From Deltaproteobacteria bacterium (GTDB lineage: Bacteria; Bdellovibrionota_C; UBA2361; JAGFJO01), in NCBI GenBank assembly GCA_024102635.1, contig JAGFJO010000142.1:1-51684 (forward strand): 51,684 nt of DNA, written 5' to 3'. Under the pieces are notes generated by a model, which was given only the letters and a program-made list of their open reading frames with translations, did not search any database and was not told where the DNA came from. Positions 7,524 to 16,372 of the stretch are shown here, one piece after another; the first letter of the stretch is position 1, and each line of letters opens with the position of its first letter. The position numbers and the translations under genes are program-made.

Positions 7524-9977
7524 ATGAAGATTCTAAAATTCGGCGGCTCATCGGTTGCCAATGCAGGATGTATAAGAAGCGTCGCCGCGCTAATAATGAA
7601 AAGCGCTGCAGCTAACGACCGTATTGCTGTCGTTGTATCAGCTTATCAAGGAGTAACAGATAAGCTTGTGGAGCTCAGCCGCCTTGCTGCCAAGGGAGAC
7701 GAGAGCTACAAGCGCGAACTTGAGCTACTCAGCGAGCGGCATATAACGGCTGTTAAGGAGCTTGTTCCGGTTACCCAGCAGAGCTCTGTGCTGGCGAATA
7801 TCAAAGTGTGGCTTAACGATCTTGAAGACATTCTGCACGGTGTTTTCTTAGTTGGTGAGTGCTCCCGCAGAATGGTGGACTATATAATGAGCTTCGGTGA
7901 AAGGCTCTCGGCGTTCACTATCGCCGCCCATCTTAAGAGCTGCGGGCTTCCCGCCCACTTTCTCGATGCGCGTGAGGTAATAAAGGCGGACGAGAATTGG
8001 GGGCACGGGAAGGTATTCTTTGAGGAATCTTACAGCAACATTCGCAGATATTTCGAAACTAACGGCGGCTTGCATGTTGTGACCGGTTTTATCGCTTCAA
8101 CGGCGAACAAGGACACGGTCACACTAGGGCGAGGCGGATCGGACTTTACTGCGGCGATCTTAGGCGCCGCGCTTAAGGCAGCCGAGATCGAGATTCTCAC
8201 CGATGTCGACGGCGTTATGACCGCAGATCCGCGAAAAGTTCCAAAGGCTTTCTACATCCCCTGCCTCACCTACGAGGAGATGATGGAACTTTCGCATTTT
8301 GGCGCAAAGGTAATCTATCCACCTACTTTACAGCCCGCACTCGACTTCCATATTCCGGTACGGATCAGAAATACCTTTAATCCTGAGTTTCACGGAACAG
8401 TCGTCGCCGGTGACTCAAGCGGGCACGACTTTGTAATTACCGGCATTTCATCTATTGAAAAAATCTCTCTTCTAAGGATCGAAGGCAGCGGGATGGTCGG
8501 TGTGGCCGGAATTGCAATGCGGCTTTTCGGTGCCCTGGCGCGCTGCGATATTAATATCATTCTAATTACTCAAGCCTCTTCCGAGCATACCATCTGCCTA
8601 GCGGTCGATCCGGGATCGACCGCCGAGGCGCGCAAAGTAATTGAATCAGAGTTTGCTCTTGAGATCTCTTCCAAGTTAATCGATCCGGTAGTTATTGAAG
8701 ATGGACTTTCTATCGTATCTGTAGTCGGAGAGAACATGCGACGTACCACCGGAATTGCGGCTAAACTCTTCTCTGCTCTCGGGAATAACGGAATAAATAT
8801 AGTTGCAATTGCTCAAGGATCTTCCGAGCTAAATATTTCGATCGTGATCAGCCAAAAGGACGAAGTAAAGGCGCTCAATGCACTGCACGACGAATTTTTC
8901 TTTACTAAGACTAAATCCCTCAACCTATTTGTGGCCGGGACCGGTCTTATTGCATCAACCCTTCTCTCGCAGATCCATTCGCAAAAGCAGAGATTAAGAG
9001 ACGAGCTGCTCCTGGATATCAGGCTTGTGGGAATTACTAACACCAAGAAGCAGGCTTTATCCGAAGAGGGTCTTGATACGGAAAGAATTGAGGAGCTGCT
9101 CTCCGGCGCCAAATCGGCTGGCGGTATAGCTTCCTTTATAGATGAAATGCTAAGGCTGAATCTTCCCAATACGGTATTTGTAGACTGCACTGCAAGCGAC
9201 GAGGTCGTTCGCCATTATGAGAGAGTGCTGCTTAAGAGTATCGCAGTGGTGACGCCGAATAAGCGCGCACAGTCCGGCGAGCTTACGCAGTTTAAACGTA
9301 TGCGTGATATCTCGCGAAAACGATCAGCGCCATTCCTGTACGAAACGAGCGTTGGTGCCGGATTGCCGGTGATCGGCACGTTAAACGATCTGCTTAAAAG
9401 CGGAGACGAGATTGTACGGATAGAAGCTGTACTCTCCGGAACTCTTAGCTTTATCTTCAACTCTTTCGACGGTTCGCACCCCTTCAGCTCCGTAGTAATG
9501 GAGGCAAAGCAGCGCGGATTTACCGAGCCCGACCCGAGGGAGGACTTAAGCGGCCAGGATGTGGCGCGCAAACTGCTTATTCTCGCCCGCGAGGCGGGGA
9601 TGGCGCTCGAACGCAGCGAGGTGGAGGTGGAGAATCTAGTTCCGGAAAAATGCCGCAGCGCAAGCACGGTAGAGGAGTTCTTTGAGCTGCTCAAAGGTGA
9701 GGATCAAGAGTTCTCACGGCGATCTCAAGCGTTGCGAGCTGAGGGAAAGAAGCTCTGCTACATCGGATCAATTCAGGGAGGGCGGGCTCGTGTGGCACTT
9801 GAAGCTATAGATTCCTCCCACCCTTTCTATGGTCTCTCGGGAAGTGATAATATCATCTCTTTCACAACCAAGCGTTACAGCTCAAGACCACTTGTGGTGC
9901 AAGGACCGGGCGCGGGCGCCGAAGTTACCGCAGCAGGGGTGTTCGCCGATATAATAAAGACGGCGCATATTAATTAG
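7524..9977 (+). CDS. thrA: Fused aspartokinase / homoserine dehydrogenase
   Basis: A bifunctional enzyme of 817 residues catalysing the first and third steps of the aspartate pathway to threonine. The aspartokinase domain begins with KFGGSSVAN (5-13) and includes GRGGSDFTAA near 202 and TDVDGVMTADPR near 226. Two ACT-type regulatory regions follow (about 315-460; LFGALARCDINIILITQ and LFSALGNNGINIVAIAQ), suggesting feedback control by an amino acid (inference). The homoserine dehydrogenase Rossmann motif LFVAGTGLIAS lies at 468-478, and its substrate region reads EPDPREDLSGQDVARK. It heads the thrA-thrB-thrC operon. The 95-bp repeats form its leader; the Shine-Dalgarno sequence is weak. Confidence 0.95.
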   Translation: MKILKFGGSSVANAGCIRSVAALIMKSAAANDRIAVVVSAYQGVTDKLVELSRLAAKGDESYKRELELLSERHITAVKELVPVTQQSSVLANIKVWLNDLEDILHGVFLVGECSRRMVDYIMSFGERLSAFTIAAHLKSCGLPAHFLDAREVIKADENWGHGKVFFEESYSNIRRYFETNGGLHVVTGFIASTANKDTVTLGRGGSDFTAAILGAALKAAEIEILTDVDGVMTADPRKVPKAFYIPCLTYEEMMELSHFGAKVIYPPTLQPALDFHIPVRIRNTFNPEFHGTVVAGDSSGHDFVITGISSIEKISLLRIEGSGMVGVAGIAMRLFGALARCDINIILITQASSEHTICLAVDPGSTAEARKVIESEFALEISSKLIDPVVIEDGLSIVSVVGENMRRTTGIAAKLFSALGNNGINIVAIAQGSSELNISIVISQKDEVKALNALHDEFFFTKTKSLNLFVAGTGLIASTLLSQIHSQKQRLRDELLLDIRLVGITNTKKQALSEEGLDTERIEELLSGAKSAGGIASFIDEMLRLNLPNTVFVDCTASDEVVRHYERVLLKSIAVVTPNKRAQSGELTQFKRMRDISRKRSAPFLYETSVGAGLPVIGTLNDLLKSGDEIVRIEAVLSGTLSFIFNSFDGSHPFSSVVMEAKQRGFTEPDPREDLSGQDVARKLLILAREAGMALERSEVEVENLVPEKCRSASTVEEFFELLKGEDQEFSRRSQALRAEGKKLCYIGSIQGGRARVALEAIDSSHPFYGLSGSDNIISFTTKRYSSRPLVVQGPGAGAEVTAAGVFADIIKTAHIN

Positions 9978-9987
9978 AGACTCCCAG

Positions 9988-10932
9988 ATGTCTAATCCTC
10001 AGGAAGTTCACGTCTTTGTGCCGGCAACGGTTGCAAACGTTGCATGCGGTTTTGACATATTGGGATTTGCGGTAAGTAGGCCCGGCGATGAGGTGATAGC
10101 AAGGCTGTGTGATAAGCCCGGAGTGCATATCAAATCTATCACCGGTGACGGCGGCAGGCTGCCTTTAGATGTTGCTCGCAACACCGCTGCAGTCTCAGCG
10201 CTGGAGTTTCTTAAACACATAAAGGCCGATAAGGGTGTCGAGCTTGAGATAATAAAGAAGATGCCGCTCGGCAGCGGTCTCGGATCAAGTGCCGCCTCTG
10301 CAGCAGCCGGAGTATACGCAGCTAATCTCCTTTTCGGTTCGCCGCTTGAGGCGCGCGAGCTAGTCGCTTTTGCAATGGCCGGGGAGAAGGCTGCTTGCGG
10401 CACGGCTCATGCCGACAATGTCGGCCCTGCCCTGCTCGGCGGATTCGTGTTGATTCGCAGCTACGATCCACTCGATATCGTGTCGATCCCCGCGCCTCCA
10501 TCACTCTTTTGCACTATACTTAACCCTCATTTGGAGGTTCGCACTGAAGACGCGCGGAGGATTTTGCGAAAAGATATATCTCTGAAGAACGCAATTACCC
10601 AATGGGGCAATATTGCCGGATTAATAGCGGGCCTTCTCAAGAACGATATTGAGCTTATCGGCAGGTCGATGCAGGACGTAGTAATCGAGCCGGAGCGGGC
10701 GCTGCTTATCCCGGGATTTAGCGGCATCAAACAGGCCGCTATCGCTGCCGGAGCGCTCGGTTGCAGCATATCGGGCTCGGGCCCCTCAATTTTCGCTTTA
10801 AGCGTATCAGTCGAGTCGGCCAACAGAATCTCTGAAGCTATGAAAGAGGAAACTGATAGACTCGGTATTTCAAGCGACACTTATATCTCGCCTATAAATC
10901 TTGACGGACCCGTAATTCTTTCGAAGAGGTAA
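9988..10932 (+). CDS. thrB: Homoserine kinase
   Basis: A GHMP-family kinase of 314 residues that phosphorylates homoserine with ATP. The N-terminal VPATVANVACGFDILGFA is the family signature. The ATP-binding glycine loop PLGSGLGSSAASA is at 93-105, and the C-terminal GHMP motif reads GCSISGSGPSIFAL. It lies 10 bp after thrA and 7 bp before thrC in the same direction, so it is the middle gene of the threonine operon. Length is normal and nothing is missing. Confidence 0.96.
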   Translation: MSNPQEVHVFVPATVANVACGFDILGFAVSRPGDEVIARLCDKPGVHIKSITGDGGRLPLDVARNTAAVSALEFLKHIKADKGVELEIIKKMPLGSGLGSSAASAAAGVYAANLLFGSPLEARELVAFAMAGEKAACGTAHADNVGPALLGGFVLIRSYDPLDIVSIPAPPSLFCTILNPHLEVRTEDARRILRKDISLKNAITQWGNIAGLIAGLLKNDIELIGRSMQDVVIEPERALLIPGFSGIKQAAIAAGALGCSISGSGPSIFALSVSVESANRISEAMKEETDRLGISSDTYISPINLDGPVILSKR

Positions 10933-10939
10933 TATCTCG

Positions 10940-12238
10940 ATGTTGTACTACAGCACCAACGGCAAAAATCTTCGCGTTTCGGCAAGAGAGGCCGTGCTAC
11001 AAGGACTTGCTCCCGACAACGGACTGTACATGCCTCAAGAGCTGAAAAAGTTGCCAAGCGGGTTTTTCAACTCTTCTTCCGTTCCAACCTTTTATGAAAC
11101 CAGCTTAGAGGTAGCGCGGCTCTTTTTAGGTGAGGAAGTTCCTGAGCAGGATCTTTGCGAGCTTGTCATAAGTGCTATGAACTTTGAACCGAAGTTAGTT
11201 GAGATCGGGCCCAACCTGTATACGCTGGAGCTCTTCCACGGCCCGACATTAGCGTTTAAGGATTTTGGCGCGAGGTTCTTGGCGGCGTTAACCTCATACT
11301 TCCTCAGAGATTCTGAGAAGGAGCTACGCGTACTGGTAGCAACATCGGGCGATACTGGGAGCGCTGTGGCGAGCGGATTTTTCGGCCTGCCTAATATCAA
11401 AGTGATACTCCTTTATCCTGCCGGTAAAGTAAGTGAGATTCAGGAGAAGCAGCTCACTACAATGGGAGGCAACGTCATCGCATTGAAGGTTGACGGTGTT
11501 TTCGATGACTGCCAGCGGCTTGTTAAGCAGGCGTTCCTGGACCCGGATTTAAGAGAGAAAGCCGACATGACCTCGGCTAATTCGATAAATATTGCGCGCC
11601 TTATACCTCAAGCATTTTATGCGGTGCATGCAGCGCTTGTTCTTAAAGAACTGGAACCCCTTGTCTTCTCCGTTCCTAGCGGAAACTTCGGCAATCTTAC
11701 TGCTTCTGTGATTGCAAAAAGAATTGGAGCCCCAATTGGCCACTTCGTCGCGGCCACTAATGTAAATGATGTAGTTCCCGAGTACCTCTCAAGCGGCGAA
11801 TTCCGCCCGCGCCCATCTGTGCAGACGGTTTCAAATGCGATGGATGTAGGGAATCCCAGTAACTTTGCGCGTCTTCAAGAGCTGTATTCGAACGATTTAA
11901 CCGCTATGAGAGGCGAAATTTTCGGCGCTGCATTCAGTGATGACGAAACAGTTGATGCAATGAAGCGCGTCCATAACGAGTGTAGATATATGTGTGACCC
12001 GCACGGTGCAGTGGCCTTTTTAGGACTGGAGAGGTACTGGGCAAAGTCCGGAAACAAGGGGTGCGGCGTTTTTTATGAGACAGCCCATCCGTCTAAATTC
12101 GGGGAGACGGTTCAAATGGCGACCGGCTTGGAGCCGCAGATGCCGGAAAGATTGAAGGTGATTTTAGGCCGAAAGAGTGAATCGACTAGGATCTCTGCCG
12201 ATTTTGCGCAGTTTAAGGAGTTTCTAACGGCACTTTAA
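10940..12238 (+). CDS. thrC: Threonine synthase
   Basis: A PLP-dependent enzyme of 432 residues converting O-phosphohomoserine to threonine. The lysine that binds PLP is K107 in LAFKDFGARF. The phosphate-binding stretch ATSGDTGSAVASGF follows at about 134-147. Downstream, SVPSGNFGNLTA and GVFYETAHPSKF are characteristic of the ThrC family. An AAGAGG sequence at the end of thrB serves as a good ribosome site for its ATG. Last gene of the operon, convergent with the DUF922 gene, with no obvious terminator in the 13-bp gap. Confidence 0.96.
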   Translation: MLYYSTNGKNLRVSAREAVLQGLAPDNGLYMPQELKKLPSGFFNSSSVPTFYETSLEVARLFLGEEVPEQDLCELVISAMNFEPKLVEIGPNLYTLELFHGPTLAFKDFGARFLAALTSYFLRDSEKELRVLVATSGDTGSAVASGFFGLPNIKVILLYPAGKVSEIQEKQLTTMGGNVIALKVDGVFDDCQRLVKQAFLDPDLREKADMTSANSINIARLIPQAFYAVHAALVLKELEPLVFSVPSGNFGNLTASVIAKRIGAPIGHFVAATNVNDVVPEYLSSGEFRPRPSVQTVSNAMDVGNPSNFARLQELYSNDLTAMRGEIFGAAFSDDETVDAMKRVHNECRYMCDPHGAVAFLGLERYWAKSGNKGCGVFYETAHPSKFGETVQMATGLEPQMPERLKVILGRKSESTRISADFAQFKEFLTAL

Positions 12239-12251
12239 ACAGAGGCAAGGG

Positions 12252-12881
12252 TTATCGACGGTGAAGGACAACGCCCTCGAGTTCGCCGTTCCTGGTAGCG
12301 CGATCATAGGCGATATCTTTTCTGCTGCATTGAAGAAGAATTTTTCTAAATTCGTGAAGAATTATTTTCTCTTCTGCACCCAGCGGAGAGTGCCAGTTAC
12401 GCAAGAGATTCTCCAGCCGCTGCACGCAGCTCTGTGCATTAGAGAGATGATTCAATTCATGAATCACAATCGCGTCGAAATAAGCGCTCCAAAAATCAGG
12501 CGGCTCGGCTAGACTACCCGGCCCGGCCTGCCACTTGGGAAGCACTATTGTATAGGCTGGCGTTATCGAGCTTCTGGAGGGCTCAATAAGTCCGTTCGGA
12601 AGGCGATGCCATTGAGGAGTAAAGCTCCATTTCGTTAAAGCTGCTCTCCGATTACCGGACAGATCAACTGGGCCGGATGAAGCTATATGCTCAACAATCT
12701 CAGCCGAGCTAAATCCGGATACGGTGTAATGCGATAGATGTACGTAGTCAGGGATAGATAATACCGGGTCGGCTCCGGCTCGCGCAGGTTGCGAAGTCCC
12801 TGTGCACACTAGTACAACCGCTATCAAGAAGGTGGCCGCTATTCTTGACGCAACCTTTTGGAAAAAACCGATCCGCAGCAC
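12252..12881 (-). CDS. DUF922-like secreted putative zinc metallopeptidase
   Basis: A protein of 209 residues. A basic N-terminus and hydrophobic segment (about 12-30), then ARAGADP, form a likely signal peptide. HYTVSGFSSAEIVEHI, TKWSFTPQW and the Pro-Lys-Trp block resemble the DUF922 family. The HExxH zinc motif is present as VIHELNHL (H141, E142, H145). The predicted role is a periplasmic or exported peptidase of unknown substrate; the family assignment is by pattern only. It starts 4 bp after the fliL stop on the same strand, so the two genes are probably co-transcribed. Confidence 0.65.
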   Translation of the reverse strand: MLRIGFFQKVASRIAATFLIAVVLVCTGTSQPARAGADPVLSIPDYVHLSHYTVSGFSSAEIVEHIASSGPVDLSGNRRAALTKWSFTPQWHRLPNGLIEPSRSSITPAYTIVLPKWQAGPGSLAEPPDFWSAYFDAIVIHELNHLSNAQSCVQRLENLLRNWHSPLGAEEKIILHEFRKILLQCSRKDIAYDRATRNGELEGVVLHRR

Positions 12882-12885
12882 TTCA

Positions 12886-13464
12886 TTACTGGATTATAAA
12901 TTCAGTGAAGTAAATATTAACTACCGGACCTTCGTCAAGTCCGACAGCATCATTTATCGCTTCGATTAGCTCCTGCTTTAGCTGCTCCTTCCCGTCCGGT
13001 GTCAGCACCTCGGTAGATTTTTTAGAGGAGAGAACCCGTATGACCGCGTCATGTATCATCGGCTTTCTCTTCTCCATTAGCGGAGGTAGTGCGCCCTCGG
13101 CAGGCTCACCGCCTCCCCCTCCCGCTCCATGGCCACCGCCGCCGCCCGCAAGTTTCTCAGCCGCTTCAATCTGAGCGGGGTCGTACTCAATCAGCATAGT
13201 GACTTTAAGAAATGTGGTGTTCTCGGAGAGGTTAACGATAAAAGTTTCAAGCTTGGCTGTGGCGTAATGCTTCTCCTCTTCATGGTGCTCATCATGCTCT
13301 CCGTCCTTAGGCTCTTCTCCCCCCATAAAGGCGAGAGGAATGCCCGCCCCGAGCAGCACCAGCACCACGCCTAAAATGATAAAGAGTTTCTTTTTGCTTT
13401 TCTTAGGCTTCTCCGCCCCTTCGGCTCCGCCCTCTTCTTTCTCTTCTGCCTCTTTAGCGCTCAT
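12886..13464 (-). CDS. fliL: Flagellar basal-body-associated protein FliL
   Basis: A protein of 192 residues: a charged cytoplasmic N-terminus (Lys/Glu-rich), one transmembrane helix (about 28-48, LFIILGVVLVLLGAGIPLAF), then a periplasmic domain. The periplasmic part begins YATAKLETFIVNLSENTTFLKVTMLIEY and ends VVNIYFTEFIIQ, matching FliL. A Gly/His-rich loop (about 106-120) is inserted in the domain and a His/Glu-rich linker precedes it. FliL supports the stator and rotor of the flagellar motor. It is separate from the main flagellar operon at 27.6-33.9 kb and pairs here with a DUF922 gene. Confidence 0.88.
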   Translation of the reverse strand: MSAKEAEEKEEGGAEGAEKPKKSKKKLFIILGVVLVLLGAGIPLAFMGGEEPKDGEHDEHHEEEKHYATAKLETFIVNLSENTTFLKVTMLIEYDPAQIEAAEKLAGGGGGHGAGGGGGEPAEGALPPLMEKRKPMIHDAVIRVLSSKKSTEVLTPDGKEQLKQELIEAINDAVGLDEGPVVNIYFTEFIIQ

Positions 13465-13608
13465 GGACTTGTCCCCGACACAATCAGTTCAGTAATTTAT
13501 GATTCATTGGGGGAGCGGCTCGATTCACGTCGAGAGTGTAAAAATACTGCCCACGAGTCGATTTTTCGTGAGGTAATTCAATAGGATATGGCGGTAGATC
13601 GTGTAGGG

Positions 13609-14754
13609 CTAGGCCATAGCCTTTCTTAGCAGAGCACATGCCTCGTGAACGTCGGCTTCAGTGATTGTAAGCGGAGGGGTAAGACGAAGTACGTTATCTC
13701 TTACAGCATTAACTATTAGGCCTAGCTCTAGGGCTTTGGAAGCAACGTCCTTGGCTCTATCTTGCGTTAATACTACTCCTAGCATTAGGCCGTGGCCGCG
13801 CACCTCCTTTACCCCGTCCATAGTAACGAGCACTTCGCTCAACAGGCCTCCCATAGCGGTAGCATTCGCAAGACACTTCTCACTCTCCAAAAATTCAATT
13901 GCCGCCAGGGCGCCACGCGACACTACTGCGCCGCCTCCGAAGGTAGAGGCGTGATCCCCTGGAACAAGCGCTTCAGAAAAGGGAGAATCGGCAATGCAAG
14001 CGCCTATCGGCAGGCCGTTGCCGAGTGCCTTGGCTGATGTAAAGAGATCCGGTTTGACTCCATAGCTCTGAAAGGCCCACCAATGCCCTGTTCTTCCGAT
14101 GCCGCTCTGTACCTCATCGAAAACAAGAGCGATGTTTTTGCTAGTACAAAGCTCTCTTAAGCCGCTTAAAAATTCCTGGGTTGCGGGTTGAACTCCACCT
14201 TCTCCCTGGATTGGCTCGATAAGTATTGCGGCCGTTTTGCCGTCAATAGCTGCTTCGAATGCTGGTAGATCATTATATGGAAGATGCACAAACCCTTCAG
14301 GCAGCGGCTCAAATCCCTTCCATTTGGCCGGCTGCCCGGTTGCTGCAAGCGAGCCGAGAGTTCTGCCGTGAAAAGACTCGATTGCGCAGAGGATTTTGTA
14401 GCGGCCATCCCCGGCCCACTTGCGCACCAGTTTTATTGCACACTCGTTGGCTTCAGCTCCGGAATTTGAGAAGAAAACTTTCCCCCACCCTGTAATCTCG
14501 TTAAGTTTCACCGCCAGTTCCATCATCGGCGGATTGTAGAAGAGGTTGCTAACATGAGCGAGCTTGCCGATCTGGTCGCAAACTGCCGCGGCGACTTGCG
14601 GATTCGAATGACCTGCCGAAATAACTGCGATCCCGGCTAAGAAATCAAGGTAGCTCTTACCGTTCTGATCGAACAAACGGCATCCTTCGCCCCTTGTTAT
14701 TACGATCGGATATCGTCCATAAGTATTAAGTAACGGAAGGCCACCAAGATTCAT
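13609..14754 (-). CDS. argD: Acetylornithine aminotransferase
   Basis: A class III PLP aminotransferase of 381 residues that makes N-acetylornithine from the semialdehyde. Visible motifs are FFSNSGAEANECAIKL (about 94-109), FDEVQSGIGRTG (212-223, with the PLP-contacting Asp) and the Schiff-base lysine K242 in TSAKALGNGLPIGA. Length is typical for ArgD. The ATG lies 2 bp after the argB stop, so translation is probably coupled. Last gene of the arginine cluster; a related succinyl-diaminopimelate or GABA aminotransferase is less likely given the neighbours. Confidence 0.93.
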   Translation of the reverse strand: MNLGGLPLLNTYGRYPIVITRGEGCRLFDQNGKSYLDFLAGIAVISAGHSNPQVAAAVCDQIGKLAHVSNLFYNPPMMELAVKLNEITGWGKVFFSNSGAEANECAIKLVRKWAGDGRYKILCAIESFHGRTLGSLAATGQPAKWKGFEPLPEGFVHLPYNDLPAFEAAIDGKTAAILIEPIQGEGGVQPATQEFLSGLRELCTSKNIALVFDEVQSGIGRTGHWWAFQSYGVKPDLFTSAKALGNGLPIGACIADSPFSEALVPGDHASTFGGGAVVSRGALAAIEFLESEKCLANATAMGGLLSEVLVTMDGVKEVRGHGLMLGVVLTQDRAKDVASKALELGLIVNAVRDNVLRLTPPLTITEADVHEACALLRKAMA

Positions 14755-14756
14755 AC

Positions 14757-15611
14757 CTACCCCCTTTCGATTATCGTACCTTTTGCGCCGTCGTGTGACA
14801 GGCTGTTAACTACCGCATGGGGATCTCTTCCGTCCAATATACGCACCTTGCTTGCGCCACTTTCTAGCGCCCTCAATGCGGCCTGCACTTTTGGCACCAT
14901 TCCCGACTCAAGCGAAGGAAGGAGCGAACTAAGCTCGCTTGCGCTTATCGACTTTATAATTGAGGCCTTGTCAGGAAATGAGCGGTAGAGCCCCTCCACA
15001 TTTGTGAAGAGCATCAATTGGTCAGCCTGCAGGGCGCCTGCAAGCGCGGAAGCCGCAAAGTCGGCATTGATGTTAAAAAGTTGAGCATCATGACCGGCGC
15101 TTATGCTGGCTACTACCGGGATATAGCCGGCATCGCATAAAGCATTCACTACTCCGGTTCTTACGCTGCGCACCTCGCCCACCCAGCCGAGAGCAGGGTC
15201 GGCCCTATCAACCTCAAACAACCCCCCGTCTACCCCCGAGAGGCCCACAGCTATGGGGGCTGCGCGGTTGATTAGCGAGACGATCTTAGCATTTATCTCA
15301 CCCCTCAGGATGCGGCACGTGGTAAGCAGAGTGAATTCATCCGTTATACGTTGTCCGCGATGAAACTTCGGCTCAACGCCGCTTCTAGCGAGCTCTTTTG
15401 AGATCTGCGGCCCTCCCCCATGGCACAACACGAGACGAACGCCGATTTCCGATAGTGCTAAAACGTCTTGCGCCAAAGAGGCGATCAATTTCGCGTCGTC
15501 AACCAGTTCTCCGCCGAATTTTATAACAATGGTCTTGCCGCGGAGTTCGACACTGCGATCATTAATAGATCTGATTGCGAAATCGTATGTGGAAGCCGAG
15601 TCTGGAGCCAT
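14757..15611 (-). CDS. argB: Acetylglutamate kinase
   Basis: An amino-acid kinase of 284 residues that phosphorylates N-acetylglutamate. It shows the phosphate-binding start VIKFGGELV, the LCHGGGPQISKEL loop, the NAG-binding region EFTLLTTCRILRGEINAKIVSLIN, and NINADFAASALAGALQADQLMLFTNVEG. It lies between an unknown gene (15748) and argD, all on the minus strand. The assigned start precedes the kinase core by about 25 residues; a later start is possible. Confidence 0.95.
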   Translation of the reverse strand: MAPDSASTYDFAIRSINDRSVELRGKTIVIKFGGELVDDAKLIASLAQDVLALSEIGVRLVLCHGGGPQISKELARSGVEPKFHRGQRITDEFTLLTTCRILRGEINAKIVSLINRAAPIAVGLSGVDGGLFEVDRADPALGWVGEVRSVRTGVVNALCDAGYIPVVASISAGHDAQLFNINADFAASALAGALQADQLMLFTNVEGLYRSFPDKASIIKSISASELSSLLPSLESGMVPKVQAALRALESGASKVRILDGRDPHAVVNSLSHDGAKGTIIERG

Positions 15612-15747
15612 TTAGCGAGAATGGAGTTATCCGCAGATGAAGTCAATAGGCCCATGTATGAGCGAGGCGCATCGGAACTCAGAGGTGCAAACAGGCAAAC
15701 CAGTGTTAACCTCCGAGCCTTAGCGCCGCGCCCGTTGTCTACTCCTT

Positions 15748-16155
15748 TCAGCTTACCGCAGTAAAGTGAAACGAATTCATCACCGCCGCTGCGTCGCACG
15801 ACATCGCCTCAACTGCATCCAGAATAGCCCTGAGCCGCGCTCCGGAGCTTTGCTGCAACCGCTCCCTAAGGCTGAAAAGAAGAGCTTCCCGCTCTTCAAA
15901 TTGACCGCAGAAGTAGCGAAGCTTTTTCGCCACCCGCTCGCAGAAGCCGAGCTCATAGAACGAGGGATATGGTCCATCCATTCCGCAAAAGTGAGCCGCC
16001 ATTACGGCAAAGTGGTGCGAAATATGCAGCACCTCGGCCTCATCGATCAACCTAGCGGTCATGCGCAGCCACTCAGGGCCTCCCAGAATCTTCCGGGCTG
16101 TTTCCTCGGCCCTCAGAATGCACAAGGCATCTGAGCGCCATGGAGATCCATCCAT
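15748..16155 (-). CDS. Unknown protein inside the arginine cluster
   Basis: The start is set at the ATG at 16155 (MDGSPWRSDALC), preceded by AGAAAGG. An upstream ATG at 16212 is possible, but its extension would be encoded by the two leader hairpins. The product has 135 residues, is helical, and carries several His and Cys (HISHHFAVMAAHFCGMDG). There is no signal peptide or recognised family. It sits between argJ and argB on the same strand with gaps of more than 130 bp on each side, so it may have its own promoter. Confidence 0.6.
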   Translation of the reverse strand: MDGSPWRSDALCILRAEETARKILGGPEWLRMTARLIDEAEVLHISHHFAVMAAHFCGMDGPYPSFYELGFCERVAKKLRYFCGQFEEREALLFSLRERLQQSSGARLRAILDAVEAMSCDAAAVMNSFHFTAVS

Positions 16156-16171
16156 ATGCAAGCGCCTTTCT

Positions 16172-16219
16172 GGCGGAGTACTCCGCCTTTGCGCATCGGC
16201 GCGAACCAACACGGTTCGC
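16172..16219 (-). promoter_or_regulatory. Two leader hairpins upstream of the 16155 start
   Basis: A perfect 16-bp palindrome, GGCGGAGTACTCCGCC, at 16172-16187, and a stem GCGAACC/GGTTCGC with a 5-nt loop at 16201-16219. Both lie just before the Shine-Dalgarno sequence on the minus strand. They could fold in the mRNA leader or serve as operators. Confidence 0.55.
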
Positions 16220-16372
16220 TAAAAAACCTTTTATCCGATGCGCTCCCCACAGCCACGGCTCTGGTGAAGCGCACCGACCCGCTCTCTACGCTTATTCAGT
16301 TGTATGATCCTTTCTACGCGTGAACGTGGAGGAATGGAAGTGCCTGTAGCGAAAAAAATACTGGACCAGTGA

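Noticed and set aside
7124..7561. 145-residue minus-strand frame across argS end, tRNA and repeats
   Set aside because: It reads the complement of tRNA-Pro and the hairpin repeats; the GFEPPASPSRT-like segment is a well-known artefact of translating tRNA genes.
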